The notes beneath the pieces are model-generated. The model saw nothing but the letters and a program-made list of their open reading frames with translations. It was not told the DNA's origin and did not search any database. Made by a program: the position numbers and the translations under genes. A stretch of DNA of 64,000 nucleotides from an uncultured Bacteroidia bacterium (GTDB taxonomy: Bacteria; Bacteroidota; Bacteroidia; Bacteroidales; Prolixibacteraceae), in contig CAIVMQ010000111.1 of the NCBI GenBank assembly GCA_903907075.1, positions 51,466-115,465 on the forward strand, read 5' to 3'. Below are positions 26,618 to 37,200 of this stretch, one piece after another. Position 1 is the first letter of the stretch. Each line of letters starts with the position of its first letter.

Positions 26618-26795
26618 AGAGCATAGATAAAATCGTTGGTAGTATAAATTATTTTTAAATTGATTCTCTCTTGTAGTTCTTTTCTGAACTAACTTTTCGA
26701 TCACCATAAAATTAGCCAATTTAGCGGAATTTTATTCGTATCATTTTTATTAGAGGGAGATTTTCGTTATAATTGGGGTATAAAATAGATTGAGC

Positions 26796-27212
26796 ATGTT
26801 TAAAGCCGAGATAAATTCACTTTCAGAGATCAACCATATTGCGGCAATGTTTATCAAAGCACACCCTGCAGACCGGATATTTGCCTTTTATGGATCGATG
26901 GGGGCAGGTAAGACGACCTTTATTAAAGCATTATGCGAAGAGATGCAGGTTTTAGACTATGTCACCTCCCCCACCTTCTCTCTGATTAATGAGTACCAAA
27001 CAGAGAAGAAAGGGACTATCTTTCATTTCGATTTTTACCGGATCCAAAATCTTAGTGAAGCCTATGATTTTGGATATGAAGATTATTTTTACAGTAGTAG
27101 TTATTGTTTTATTGAATGGCCTGAGCTGATAGAGTCCCTTTTACCTGCCATCGTAGTAAAGGTATATATCAGAGAGACGGTGAATGGGTCGAGAATAATC
27201 GAGTCATTGTAA
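26796..27212 (+). CDS. tsaE: tRNA threonylcarbamoyladenosine biosynthesis ATPase
   Basis: ATPase of the TsaBDE complex that makes t6A37 on ANN-decoding tRNAs. Start taken at the ATG at 26796 (MFKAEINSLSEIN), two codons after an open TTG; 138 residues. The P-loop is GSMGAGKTTFIKALCEE, the switch-like region SPTFSLINEY, and HFDFYRI completes the family signature, with CFIEWPELI near the end. It is only 22 bases upstream of the alanine-dehydrogenase-like gene in the same direction, a probable operon. tsaB and tsaD are not in the window. Confidence 0.94.
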   Translation: MFKAEINSLSEINHIAAMFIKAHPADRIFAFYGSMGAGKTTFIKALCEEMQVLDYVTSPTFSLINEYQTEKKGTIFHFDFYRIQNLSEAYDFGYEDYFYSSSYCFIEWPELIESLLPAIVVKVYIRETVNGSRIIESL

Positions 27213-27234
27213 GCATGTTTAAAACATCTGTCGT

Positions 27235-28452
27235 ATGAATCAACGGAAAGGGGGTAAGCTCTCCACACTTGCAAATGATCAGCTTCTTCCTCGTGAAGAG
27301 CTCTTCAAGAGAACGCCACGCAACATAAAATTAAACATTGGAATACCCGATAATTCGGCCTCGATAGAGTACAGTGTCCCTTTAACGCCGCAGTCGGTCG
27401 AAGTACTGGTCCATAATGGTCACGATGTATTTATTGAGAGTGGAGCAGGTAAGGAGGCTAACTATTCCGATAAGGACTATTCCGATTCAGGAGCTGTGAT
27501 CTGCCGTTCGGCAGCAGAGATCTTTCAATGCGATATAATCTTAAAGATGTCCCCCTTTACGCAGGAGGAGAGTGAATTAATGAAAGGAAACCAATTACTT
27601 CTCTCCCCCCTTTATCTTACATTGCAAACCCAGGAATCGGTACGTCGGCTGATGCGGAAAAAGGTTACCGCTGTGGGATTTGAATATATGAAAGACGAAA
27701 ACGGCATCTTTCCTGTCGAAAGGATCTTCAGTGAAATCATGGGAAATACTTCGATGATAGTCGCAAGCGAATATCTAAGCACTGCCCGTAATGGCAAGGG
27801 TGTGATCCTGGGTTCGGTCACTGGCATCTCCCCTACCGAGGTGGTTATTCTGGGATCGGGCACAGCTGCTGAGTTTGCAGCGCGCACTGCCATGGCTCTT
27901 GGAGCAACGGTAAAAGTGTTCGATGATTCAATATCCAAGTTGGTAGATTTTCAATCCCGACTTGGCGCACGTATTTTCACCTCTGTATTTCATCCCAAGG
28001 CATTACGTAAAGCGATGAAAACCGCCGAGGTGGTTATCGGAGCCCTCTCGATGAATGAGGTTCCTAAGATGATCGTTCCTCAGGAGATGGTCGAAGGGAT
28101 GAAAGAGAATTCTATTATTATTGATTTAAATATCATACAAGGGGGGTGTATCGAGACCTCGAGGATTACGAATCATAAGAAGCCAACCTATGTAGAGCAT
28201 GGGGTAATACACTATTGCGTACCCAATATCACCTCGCGTGTTGCACGCACAACTTCTATTGCCGTTAGTAATATCCTTGCTCCGATGCTCCTTGAAATTG
28301 GACAGTCAGGAGGGGTTAACCAATATGTAAAAACCAACCGTGGTTTTTGTGAGGGGATCTATGTATTCAATGGTGTCTTAACGAACCAGGATATCGGTGC
28401 TGTGCTAAATATACCGGTTACAGATATTAATCTGTTGATGACTGCCTTTTAA
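27235..28452 (+). CDS. Alanine-dehydrogenase-like protein lacking the catalytic residues
   Basis: 405-residue protein with the overall fold of alanine dehydrogenase/PntA: an N-terminal domain starting LNIGIPDNSASIEYSVPLTP, a Rossmann NAD motif VVILGSGTAAEFAARTAMAL and a conserved QGGCIETSRIT region. A 30-residue N-terminal extension precedes the usual start. Compared with M. tuberculosis Ald (Arg15, Lys75, His96, Asp270), the aligned residues here are Ser47, Ser106, Tyr127 and Ile301, so none of the four pyruvate-binding or catalytic side chains is kept. NAD binding looks intact. It may be a different dehydrogenase or a regulatory protein. It lies 22 bases after tsaE; its stop shares TTAA with the convergent pullulanase stop. 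Confidence 0.85.
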   Translation: MNQRKGGKLSTLANDQLLPREELFKRTPRNIKLNIGIPDNSASIEYSVPLTPQSVEVLVHNGHDVFIESGAGKEANYSDKDYSDSGAVICRSAAEIFQCDIILKMSPFTQEESELMKGNQLLLSPLYLTLQTQESVRRLMRKKVTAVGFEYMKDENGIFPVERIFSEIMGNTSMIVASEYLSTARNGKGVILGSVTGISPTEVVILGSGTAAEFAARTAMALGATVKVFDDSISKLVDFQSRLGARIFTSVFHPKALRKAMKTAEVVIGALSMNEVPKMIVPQEMVEGMKENSIIIDLNIIQGGCIETSRITNHKKPTYVEHGVIHYCVPNITSRVARTTSIAVSNILAPMLLEIGQSGGVNQYVKTNRGFCEGIYVFNGVLTNQDIGAVLNIPVTDINLLMTAF

Positions 28453-30395
28453 TCTTCTGCAGCAAGTATCATCATTGAGCTGGCATGCAATCTTACCAGC
28501 CGTGTTTTAGTATGCCCCAGTCCTTTGGGGTTAATCTCTCCGTTTTGAGCCACAATTAACCAGTTTTCCTCAGGTATTTCATACTCTACAGAGTAGTTAT
28601 TCCCATTTAGAAGGACTAGGATATGTCTCCAACGATCGCCATTGGCATGATCGCGCAGCTCATAAGCGATAACTCCCGGGATATAATGACCAAAAAATCG
28701 AAGGTTACTCTTTACCATTTTGGCGTCGGCAATTCGGAAAGCGGGGTGCTGATGCCTGAGCTCGATGCAGTTTTTCAGGTATCTCACCAATCCCGCATTA
28801 TCCCCCTTGCGACTCCAGTCAATTTGATTGATATAATCTGGCGAACGGTACGAATCGGGATGCCCACCCTTTGAACGAAGCATCTCATCGCCGGCATGCA
28901 AAAAGGGGACACCCTGCGAAGTAAGGATAATTCCAAAAGCAAGGCGCGCCATCCTGTCAACCATTTCACTTGAAGCCTCGGGAGAGGAGTATTGAAGTTT
29001 GTCGAAGAGAGTATAATTATCGTGACACGAGACATAATTAATACATTGAGCGGGTGATTTCGCCCAGGGATGTCCCGAGGTATTTACATAATGATACGTT
29101 ATTTGATCGTGATCGACAGCTCCGGTAATTGCAAATTTCAGCTGCTCCTCCCCTAAGGTTATGCCACTAATGAAACCTGCATTGTTACGATCAAACGGCG
29201 AACCTTTCAATCCATTGCGCATATCATCGCAGAAGGAGGCGATGCGGTCCAGATTACGGGTATTTGATTTAACAGCCCTAAGCTTTTCCGATAATGGGCT
29301 CTCTCCGGCGCTCCACCCCTCGCCATACATAAATATGTTCGGATCGATCGCATCTAACCGTGCGCGGATCTGATTCATCGTCTCTATGTCGATAAGCCCC
29401 ATAAGATCAAAACGAAAACCATCGACATGGTACTCTTCAGCCCAATAGGCAACAGAATCAATAATATAACGTCGTACCATCTCACGTTCTGTAGCCAGTT
29501 CTGTGCCGCATCCGCTTCCGTCGGAGAATGTCCCATCGGCGTTAAAGCGGTAGAAATATCCCGGTACTGTCTGATTAAAATAGGACTCAAAAATCAATCC
29601 GGTATGGTTATAAACAACATCAAGAATAACCCCTAGTTTGTTGGAATGTAGGGCCTGAACAAGCTGTTTTAGTTCCTTTATGCGGCTAGTACCATCCGAT
29701 GGATCGGTGGAATACCACCCTTCCGGCGTATTGTAGTTTAAGGGATCGTAGCCCCAGTTATAATGTGCCCCAGGATTTAGCTCATCGACGGTATAGAAAT
29801 CGGCAATCGGAAGCAAATGTACATGCGTTATCCCCAATTCTTTAAGGTGGTCAACACCTGTTGATTCACCCGTTGAAAGCCGCGTTCCCATCTCGGTAAA
29901 TCCCAGGTATTTCCCCTTGTTTGTAATCCCCGATGAAGACGACATGCTAAAGTCGCGGACATGCACCTCATAGATAACCATATCTGTAGGATTAGCTAAG
30001 GTTTGCCGTTGGTCCAAATCCCACTTGGCGGGGTTACTCTTTTGAGGATCTATGATCATACCGCGGGTACCATTTACTCCTGTAGCCTTGGCATAGATAT
30101 CGGGGCCCTCTTTGAGCCAACCCATACTATCACGAACCTGCACAGTATAAAAAAGCCCTTCCAGATCTTCATTCACCTCATAGATCCAGGTGCCCTTGTC
30201 ATGGGGGAGAAGCTGGAACTCTTTTAATGCTCTTCCTCCCTGACCTTGATTATAAATCCTTAAAAATATCCGCTGAGCCGAAGGGGCCCATATTTTTATC
30301 GTTGTTCGTTCCGGACTCCAGTGGAGACCAAGATCGTGACCCTCATAAATGGGGAAGTCACTAAAATCAACCTCCTTAAATTTCCAATTTCTCAT
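28449..30395 (-). CDS. pulA: Type I pullulanase (cytoplasmic debranching enzyme)
   Basis: GH13 enzyme hydrolysing alpha-1,6 branches in pullulan, glycogen or amylopectin fragments, 648 residues. An N-terminal CBM48-like domain (HWSPERTTIKIWAPSAQRIF) is followed by the catalytic barrel. The pullulanase signature HYNWGYDPLNYNTPEGWYS is present; catalytic Asp lies in VDGFRFDLMG, acid Glu in MYGEGWSAG and the transition-state Asp in NYVSCHDNYTLFD. No signal peptide, so it likely works on internal glycogen or imported oligosaccharides. It follows an anchored-protein gene by a few bases on the same strand. Confidence 0.95.
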   Translation of the reverse strand: MRNWKFKEVDFSDFPIYEGHDLGLHWSPERTTIKIWAPSAQRIFLRIYNQGQGGRALKEFQLLPHDKGTWIYEVNEDLEGLFYTVQVRDSMGWLKEGPDIYAKATGVNGTRGMIIDPQKSNPAKWDLDQRQTLANPTDMVIYEVHVRDFSMSSSSGITNKGKYLGFTEMGTRLSTGESTGVDHLKELGITHVHLLPIADFYTVDELNPGAHYNWGYDPLNYNTPEGWYSTDPSDGTSRIKELKQLVQALHSNKLGVILDVVYNHTGLIFESYFNQTVPGYFYRFNADGTFSDGSGCGTELATEREMVRRYIIDSVAYWAEEYHVDGFRFDLMGLIDIETMNQIRARLDAIDPNIFMYGEGWSAGESPLSEKLRAVKSNTRNLDRIASFCDDMRNGLKGSPFDRNNAGFISGITLGEEQLKFAITGAVDHDQITYHYVNTSGHPWAKSPAQCINYVSCHDNYTLFDKLQYSSPEASSEMVDRMARLAFGIILTSQGVPFLHAGDEMLRSKGGHPDSYRSPDYINQIDWSRKGDNAGLVRYLKNCIELRHQHPAFRIADAKMVKSNLRFFGHYIPGVIAYELRDHANGDRWRHILVLLNGNNYSVEYEIPEENWLIVAQNGEINPKGLGHTKTRLVRLHASSMMILAAED

Positions 30396-30399
30396 TCAC

Positions 30400-30891
30400 T
30401 TAAAACCATTTCAATCTAATTGTCTCACTCTTAAATCTCTTGCCATTCATATCTTTTATCTCGATGCTTAACCGACAAGCAAGTTGTAACTCTGGTATTG
30501 TCTCATAAAACTGTTCCAGTGAAATATCTAAAAAATAGGTCTTACTCCGTTCCAGAAGAATCGGGAAGATATCGGAATGTTCAACCTTAAGGACTCTAAA
30601 CTTTCGAGCTGTAAACCATCTCTTAAAAACCAGTACCGGAGCATTAAGATCAATATCTTTTATTCCGGTGTTGGTAACAACCATCTCAACATTACTGGGA
30701 TTTAGCCGTGAGCTTTTATACAAGTCGATAGTTGCGTCAAAGGGTTTAGTCCTCTTACGAAAAGATAATTTCTTCGCTGAGGCACCTTTGGAGAAGGTCA
30801 GGGTACGGCTAAAAATATAATATCCTATACCTAAAACGATAATAACCAGAAGTACTTTCATCACTATTAATTCAAAATCTGACAGCTCCAT
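30400..30891 (-). CDS. Single-pass membrane protein upstream of pulA, unknown
   Basis: 163 residues from the ATG at 30891 (MELSDFELIVMKVLLV); the TTG two codons earlier is less likely. One N-terminal membrane helix (about 10-27, MKVLLVIIVLGIGYYIFS) is followed by a basic segment and a soluble beta-rich domain (VEMVVTNTGIKDIDLNAPVL, SIEIKDMNGKRFKSETIRL) that could be an Ig-like or FixG-like sandwich. No catalytic motif recognised. The gene ends 4 bases before the pulA start, so the two are cotranscribed, though no functional link to glucan breakdown is evident. Confidence 0.7.
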   Translation of the reverse strand: MELSDFELIVMKVLLVIIVLGIGYYIFSRTLTFSKGASAKKLSFRKRTKPFDATIDLYKSSRLNPSNVEMVVTNTGIKDIDLNAPVLVFKRWFTARKFRVLKVEHSDIFPILLERSKTYFLDISLEQFYETIPELQLACRLSIEIKDMNGKRFKSETIRLKWF

Positions 30892-31167
30892 ATTCAAAAA
30901 GAATGAAATTACGTGTTTACCTCTCTCTTGCAGGCCGCCTTTAAATACTACGATAAGTTAACGCAAAAGAATAGAAATAAAAAGAGACAAGCAAGGATTA
31001 ATTTTAAAAATAACTGGCTGGATAAAACCTCAGAATAGCAAACAAAACACCAATCTAAGTATCTGTTAATCTGTCTTACACCTCCATTATTCCGAATCCA
31101 TGCGGGCAGGATTCCAGGAAGAGCAATTTATTCAAAGCTCGACTTTGAGATCTGCATAACGCATTTG

Positions 31168-33375
31168 CTACTTCCACCTCTTACTTCGCACGGCACCTTT
31201 TATCTTTTTGGGATTTATCCTGTTGAGTGGCATCTCCTCACCGACAATAAGGAAATCGAGTTGTTTCCGTTCAAGATTAGCGCGTGAAATTTCGACCTCT
31301 ATCAGATCGCCCAGCTGATATTTCTTATGAGCCCGGCGGCCGACGATGCAATAATTTTTCTCATCGAAATCGTAAAAGTCATCGGTAAGCTCAAACATCG
31401 GGATCATCCCCTCACATTTATTCTCATCAAGCTCAACATAGATGCCCCACTCCTTAACGCCAGAGATCACCCCTTTGAACTGTTGTCCGATTTTATCAGA
31501 CATAAACTCAACTTGCTTATATTTTATGGAGGCCCGCTCTGCATTAGCTGCCCTGTTTTCCATTTCAGATGAGTGTTTACACATCTCTTCATATTGATCA
31601 GACTGAACAGAGCGTCCATCTTCGAGGTACCTGGCCAGTAAACGGTGCACCATCATATCGGGATAACGACGTATCGGAGAGGTAAAATGGGTGTAATATT
31701 CAAATCCCAATCCGTAATGACCGATATTTCTGGTCGAATATTCGGCTTTTGCCATAGTGCGTATAGCTAGTGTTTCAATCACATTTTGCTCTTTCTTACC
31801 GGCAACATTCTCTATGAGCTTATTCATAGATTCCATAACGGTTTTCGGATTATTAGTCATAATACCGTAGCCAAATCGGGAGATAAAATGGTTAAAAGAG
31901 TCGAGTTTATCAGGGTCTGGTTTGTCGTGGATACGATAAACAAATGTTTTCTCCTTCTTTTTTGCCCCCGGCAGACCTACAAACTCAGCCACCCGCTTAT
32001 TGGCAAGGAGCATAAACTCTTCAATCAACTTATTCGAGTCTTTCGACTCCTTAAAGAATACGCTTAACGGTTTGCCGTCTTTATCAATATCAAACTTTAC
32101 CTCGACGCGATCGAAGCCGATGGAGCCCGAATCGAAGCGGATCTCTCTAAGTTTTTTTGCCAGCCTGTCGAGTGTTAGGATCTCGTCCTTAAGATCACCC
32201 TCGCCGGTTTCGATCACCTGCTGAGCCTCTTCATAGGCAAACCGTCGATCGGAATAGATTACTGTTCGCCCGAACCATTCGTGATGAATAACACTTTGAT
32301 CGTCGAGTTGGAAGACCGCAGAAAAACAGAGCTTCTCCTCGTTAGGCCGCAGTGAGCAAACACCATTCGACAATTTCTCTGGTAACATTGGAACAACACG
32401 GTCGACAAGATATACCGAGGTTGCCCTATTATAAGCCTCCTCCTCGAGCAGAGATTCAGGTTTTACGTACCAGGTAACATCGGCAATATGAACGCCCACT
32501 TCCCAGAGACCATTATCGAGTTTCTGTATCGAGAGTGCATCATCGAAATCTTTGGCATCGGCAGGATCGATGGTGAATGTGGTTATTTTACGAAAGTCAC
32601 GTCTGTTTTTTATCTCTTCGGCAGGGATCTCAAAGGGTATCTTTTCGGCCGCATCATTTACCGCCTTCGGATATTGATAGGGTAGGCCAAACTCTGCAAG
32701 TATCGCATGCATCTCGGTATTATTGTTTCCGGCATCACCCAACACATCAATAATCTCGGCAAACGGATTACGAGCCCGCTCCGGCCAATCCATGATTCGC
32801 GCGATTGCCTTCTGACCATGCTTAGCCCCCATTAACTTATCTTTGGGTATAAAAAGATCGAAAGGGGTCTTTTTGTTAGGGATCAGAAAGGCACTAAATT
32901 CCGAGATCTCCAACGTTCCTACAAAGGTTGTCTTGGCACGTTCGAGAATCTCGATCACCTCAGCCTCCGGATCACTCCGCTTACGGCGTGCATACAAACG
33001 AACACGTACCTTATCGCCATCGAGGGCATGGTGCATATTTTCGGGCGATACCAATACTGGCTCATCCAGCTCTTCGCTTGTTACCTTCCCAAAGCCTTTC
33101 GAATTAAGCTCCATAACTCCGGTAACCATGCCGCCCTGAGATTTCAGGCGGTACTTACCCCGTTCCATTTCGACAAGAACGTCGGCATCACGCAACTCTT
33201 GTAATACCACATTAACAAGCTGCAATTGACCGACATCCTTAGCCCCAACGGCAGCGCCAATCTGTTTGTAATTAAATATATGATTACTATTTTGATAATA
33301 TACTTCCAATATAGCCCGCTTCAAAGTATGCTTATTGAAACTTAGTGCTTTTTTATTTTTTTTATCCTTCGACAT
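31168..33375 (-). CDS. rnr: Ribonuclease R
   Basis: 3'-5' processive exoribonuclease of the RNB family, acting on structured RNA in the cytoplasm. Start at the ATG at 33375 (MSKDKKNKKALSF), 735 residues. An N-terminal winged-helix region is followed by two cold-shock domains (including YRLKSQGGMVTGVMELNSKG), the RNB domain with the metal-binding TIDPADAKDFDDALSI, the typical FTSPIRRYPDMMVHRLLARY, a C-terminal S1 domain (FKGVISGVKEWGIYVELDEN) and a short basic tail. Length and order are normal. It is divergent from comF. The 270 bases between this gene and the anchored-protein gene downstream hold nothing recognisable. Confidence 0.96.
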   Translation of the reverse strand: MSKDKKNKKALSFNKHTLKRAILEVYYQNSNHIFNYKQIGAAVGAKDVGQLQLVNVVLQELRDADVLVEMERGKYRLKSQGGMVTGVMELNSKGFGKVTSEELDEPVLVSPENMHHALDGDKVRVRLYARRKRSDPEAEVIEILERAKTTFVGTLEISEFSAFLIPNKKTPFDLFIPKDKLMGAKHGQKAIARIMDWPERARNPFAEIIDVLGDAGNNNTEMHAILAEFGLPYQYPKAVNDAAEKIPFEIPAEEIKNRRDFRKITTFTIDPADAKDFDDALSIQKLDNGLWEVGVHIADVTWYVKPESLLEEEAYNRATSVYLVDRVVPMLPEKLSNGVCSLRPNEEKLCFSAVFQLDDQSVIHHEWFGRTVIYSDRRFAYEEAQQVIETGEGDLKDEILTLDRLAKKLREIRFDSGSIGFDRVEVKFDIDKDGKPLSVFFKESKDSNKLIEEFMLLANKRVAEFVGLPGAKKKEKTFVYRIHDKPDPDKLDSFNHFISRFGYGIMTNNPKTVMESMNKLIENVAGKKEQNVIETLAIRTMAKAEYSTRNIGHYGLGFEYYTHFTSPIRRYPDMMVHRLLARYLEDGRSVQSDQYEEMCKHSSEMENRAANAERASIKYKQVEFMSDKIGQQFKGVISGVKEWGIYVELDENKCEGMIPMFELTDDFYDFDEKNYCIVGRRAHKKYQLGDLIEVEISRANLERKQLDFLIVGEEMPLNRINPKKIKGAVRSKRWK

Positions 33376-33483
33376 AAAACTCAAATTTTGTTACTAAAGG
33401 TACTTTTTATTTTTAAAATGTAAGATAAACAATTTTTCAATTCCGTAAATTTACAAATACGCCCTCATCAAGCCGTTCGAATC

Positions 33484-34167
33484 ATGACGTTAATCGATGA
33501 TCTTATCTCGCTATTTTATCCCCGTTTATGTGCCGGGTGTTCCACTTCACTCGTCCGAGGTGAGCAGGTGTTGTGTCTGAATTGTCTTGCCGACTTGCCC
33601 CGAACGAACTATCATTTGGAAGTTGAAAATCCCATTTATCTGCTTTTTATCGGGCGGTTAGAACTGGCACTGGCGACCTCCTTTTGCCGTTTTGATAAAG
33701 GGGGCCGCTTGCAGCATCTCTTGCATCAACTAAAGTACAAAGGGAACAAAGAAGTGGGTCATAAGCTGGGGATGCTGCTGGGCTGCGATCTGATTCAGAA
33801 TGACTTATATTCCACTATTGACGTTATCATCCCCGTTCCATTGCATCCTAAAAAGGAGAAACAGCGGGGCTTTAACCAGAGCACTGAGATCTGTAAGGGG
33901 TTGTCTGAGGCAATGAACCGACCTTTGATCTTAGATAATCTGGTGCGCAAGGTTCATTCCGATTCTCAAACGCACAAAGGGCGTTTTGAACGGTGGGAGA
34001 ATGTGAGTGGGATTTTTACCGTTAAAAACAGCAGCGAATTAGTGGGGAAACATCTCTTGATCGTTGACGATGTGATCACGACCGGGGCAACACTCGAAGC
34101 ATGCTGTGCTCCACTATTCGAGATTCCCGGAGTGCAGGTTAGCATTGCCACGCTGGCTTGTGCCTAA
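33484..34167 (+). CDS. comF: ComF-family phosphoribosyltransferase-like protein
   Basis: 227-residue ComF-like protein, needed for DNA uptake in naturally competent bacteria but widespread elsewhere. The N-terminus has two Cys pairs (CAGCSTSLVRGEQVLCLNC), a zinc-ribbon typical of ComF. The middle has LHQLKYKGNKEVGHKLG and VIIPVPLHPKKEKQRGFNQS, and the C-terminus carries the PRPP loop LLIVDDVITTGATLEACC. It could therefore bind phosphoribosyl compounds. No other competence gene is nearby. It is convergent with sprA, separated by 88 bases. Confidence 0.92.
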   Translation: MTLIDDLISLFYPRLCAGCSTSLVRGEQVLCLNCLADLPRTNYHLEVENPIYLLFIGRLELALATSFCRFDKGGRLQHLLHQLKYKGNKEVGHKLGMLLGCDLIQNDLYSTIDVIIPVPLHPKKEKQRGFNQSTEICKGLSEAMNRPLILDNLVRKVHSDSQTHKGRFERWENVSGIFTVKNSSELVGKHLLIVDDVITTGATLEACCAPLFEIPGVQVSIATLACA

Positions 34168-34255
34168 TGAAGATGTATCGGAACGATAAAGGAGCATCGA
34201 TCACAATGGGAAATAACCATCACAGTAAAAGCAGACAGAAAGCTTCTCAAAAAAC

Positions 34256-37200
34256 CTACTGCGTAAGGGTAAACCGGAAGCTAACTCCGAAGTTTGAATT
34301 TGTCGTTCGGTAGGAATTCGAGACAAAGGGGCTGTTTACCAAACGGTCGTAAAAGAGCCTCACAATAAATGCCTGGCTCAGGCTATAATCGGCAGAGAAT
34401 TTCACCGAGAAGTTTTCCTGCCCTGCCGTAGTCTGATTATTCTCTTCGATAAGCTGGCGTAATACCGTCTTATTCTTTCCATACGTAAGATCCATCCGAA
34501 CGTTCAGGTCATTACTGAACATCCGCTGTGAAGTCTTGGTTTTTACGAATATCTTCGAATTTTCGAACCGGTAACCGAAGCCCAGGCTCGCCTCATTATT
34601 ATAGAGCTCCATAGCCTGATTATTGGTCAAACTAAGCATAATATTGCGCGATTTACGGTATTCGAATCGCGAGGTAAGGTTATTCAGCCAGGTGATATCC
34701 ACATCAAAGAGCGGATTAAACGTCTCATTAATATTAATCGTTGCAATATCATAATTGGCCAGGAAATTATTCTGCGCGTCTCTGACATAGCTATACCCAT
34801 CATTGTCGGGAGAATAATCAAGATTGGAGATATACGAACCAATATTATAGGTTGATTTATAATCGTGCATGATGCTCATCGACTTCATAATATCCTTAAG
34901 ACCGGGTATTTTACTTACCATGCCTGAATATTGAATTCTCCAGTTTGGCAACATAAACTTGGCCGAGGGGAAGGGGGTAAGTGGCACCTTTTCGGCACTT
35001 ATTCCAGCGTATGCAGCCAGAAAAGCGGGGATTAGAACCTGTTGCGAGGAGGGTCCGTAACCCAATGGGAAATTTGTCTGCGGATCAAACTGTCCGGGCG
35101 CATAACCATAGGCAGGATTAGAGACGCGCGATTGATCCAGACGGCGTGCAATGACTTCACGATTTTGTGTGAACTTATTCCATACCTTAGAGTCCTGTGC
35201 GACTGATTTACCCAGACTTTCAAACGATGAGCCAATAGAGACAATCGTCATGCTATAATTACCATTCATCATCTTATTATAACCTCCCCAACCTCTTTGA
35301 TCGTCATAAATCAGAAATTCGGAAGAGTTATTAGAGAAGCTTTGGTTGGCAATCAGATCGATCTTTAAGTCAGGCATAGGAACAAGCTTGGCTCTGATAT
35401 TAAAACGGGTATTCTGACTTAGCATGAATGGTTTATTGAGGATAGTATCGGTTGATATCCATCCTTTTTGTGCCGCCTGCTCACCAAAATTGGCATTCTG
35501 CTGTCCAAAGATAAAAGGGATGCCGGGAGCTAAGGTCTTAGACCCATTATCCATCTCATAATTTGATGATCCCATAAAATTAGACCCCGGTAAATAACCG
35601 TAAAGTCCGGTACCCCCATTCTGCGAATAAGAGACCGTTACATTGTAGAGCATCATCAGGAAGCGGGCTATATATTCATCGGGTTTAAAATTAAACTTGG
35701 CATTTTTATCCTTACTGCCGGTAACTTCAACAACGGCCTTGAGACAATCTTCATCGGGGGTAAAGATGATCCGATTCTCATTAATCACCTTTGTAATTCC
35801 ATTAATGACCTTACCCTTTTCGTCTGTGGCCCTCACCGTAACATTGGTGGTTCCCAATTTATGGAATATCGATTGGGCTACCTTTTTCTTAAGCACCACC
35901 TTTGCATCTTTGAATTTTGACAAGGCCACAGTGCTTAATGGAGCTGCCTGCCCTTTTTTAGAGAGGGCTTCGCGACGTCCACGACTAAATTCGCCATACT
36001 TCTGATTTATCCTTTTCAGATAAGGGACACGATTATATAACCTGATAAAATCTGCCTGGCCGCTAAGTTGAGCAGCACTTGAATTACTGATATTATTTCC
36101 TAAAACGTTTGTTGTTCGGGTAAGTGGTGCTACATCCCATTCATAACCGGCACGATAGATTATTGAGGAAGAGGCCCAATCTAGCAGTGGTAATTTACTT
36201 ATTGGAATGGAATATGAGATATTCCAGTTATGACGATAATGAGTATTACGCCCTCCATCAAGGATGTTTTGCCATATCGTATCTCTTCGAGCTTGATAGC
36301 CCGGAAGATTCTTATCCATGGCTCCCAGTGGCTCATCAATACGGGAGGTATTTTGCGCGGAGAAATCTATCTTTAATCCACGGGTAAGGTCATACCGAAA
36401 ATCAAAATACCTGTTCCAATTGAAGTCATTGAGATACGATTTTGGAAGGACAAATGTCGGATTTGTAATATCACGATACTGCACCGTACTGTTAATCCGG
36501 TTTAAATCGGAGCGGAAAGAGATCTGGCTCGGGATAAAATTAAGGTTGAAATCGCGCAAGAGTGCCAACTTCGGAGATTTCAGAAACTTCACATTTTTAA
36601 ACGGATCGAAAGAGACCGGGCGCGTAACAAAATTATAATTAAATAACATTCGGGTGTTCTTAGTCTGATTCTGCAACGTGGTAATATCCCCTTGAGCAAA
36701 CATATTATGGGCATAGGTAAGGGTAAAATTAGAAAGATCATAAAATTTGGGCTTACCACTTGAATTTGGCTTGTCGATCTGAACATTCGTTAAATTTATA
36801 CTCCTGCGCTCGAGAAAAGTCTCAGCAATACGCTTTATCGAGTCGCGCATGTGGGCACTCCCGGCATTGGCAAGGGCATCCGACATCTTAACATCCTTAT
36901 CTAAAGGTGAATATTCTGGCGTTGCAACAGATTTTGAGACCCCTACATAGAGTGGAATGCGAACCCCTGACTCCGGGTTAAAGAACTTTCCAAGCTCCAG
37001 ATTCGCCGAAAAATCATACTCCTTACTATCTGTTTTGGTACGCTGGCCCATCTTCGAATCGATACTCCCAAATCCCGATGTAGTGACCTTTCCTGCAAAC
37101 GAATAGGTACCTAAATCGGCAAGATTTCCAGACACTCGACCAATTGCAGCCCACCCCCCCTTCTCGTCAAACTGAGTAAGCCGTAATTCATTCACCCACA

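Noticed and set aside
34167..34313. 48-codon Lys-rich frame overlapping the comF stop (TAATG)
   Set aside because: It runs antisense into the end of sprA and has no recognisable similarity; most likely chance.
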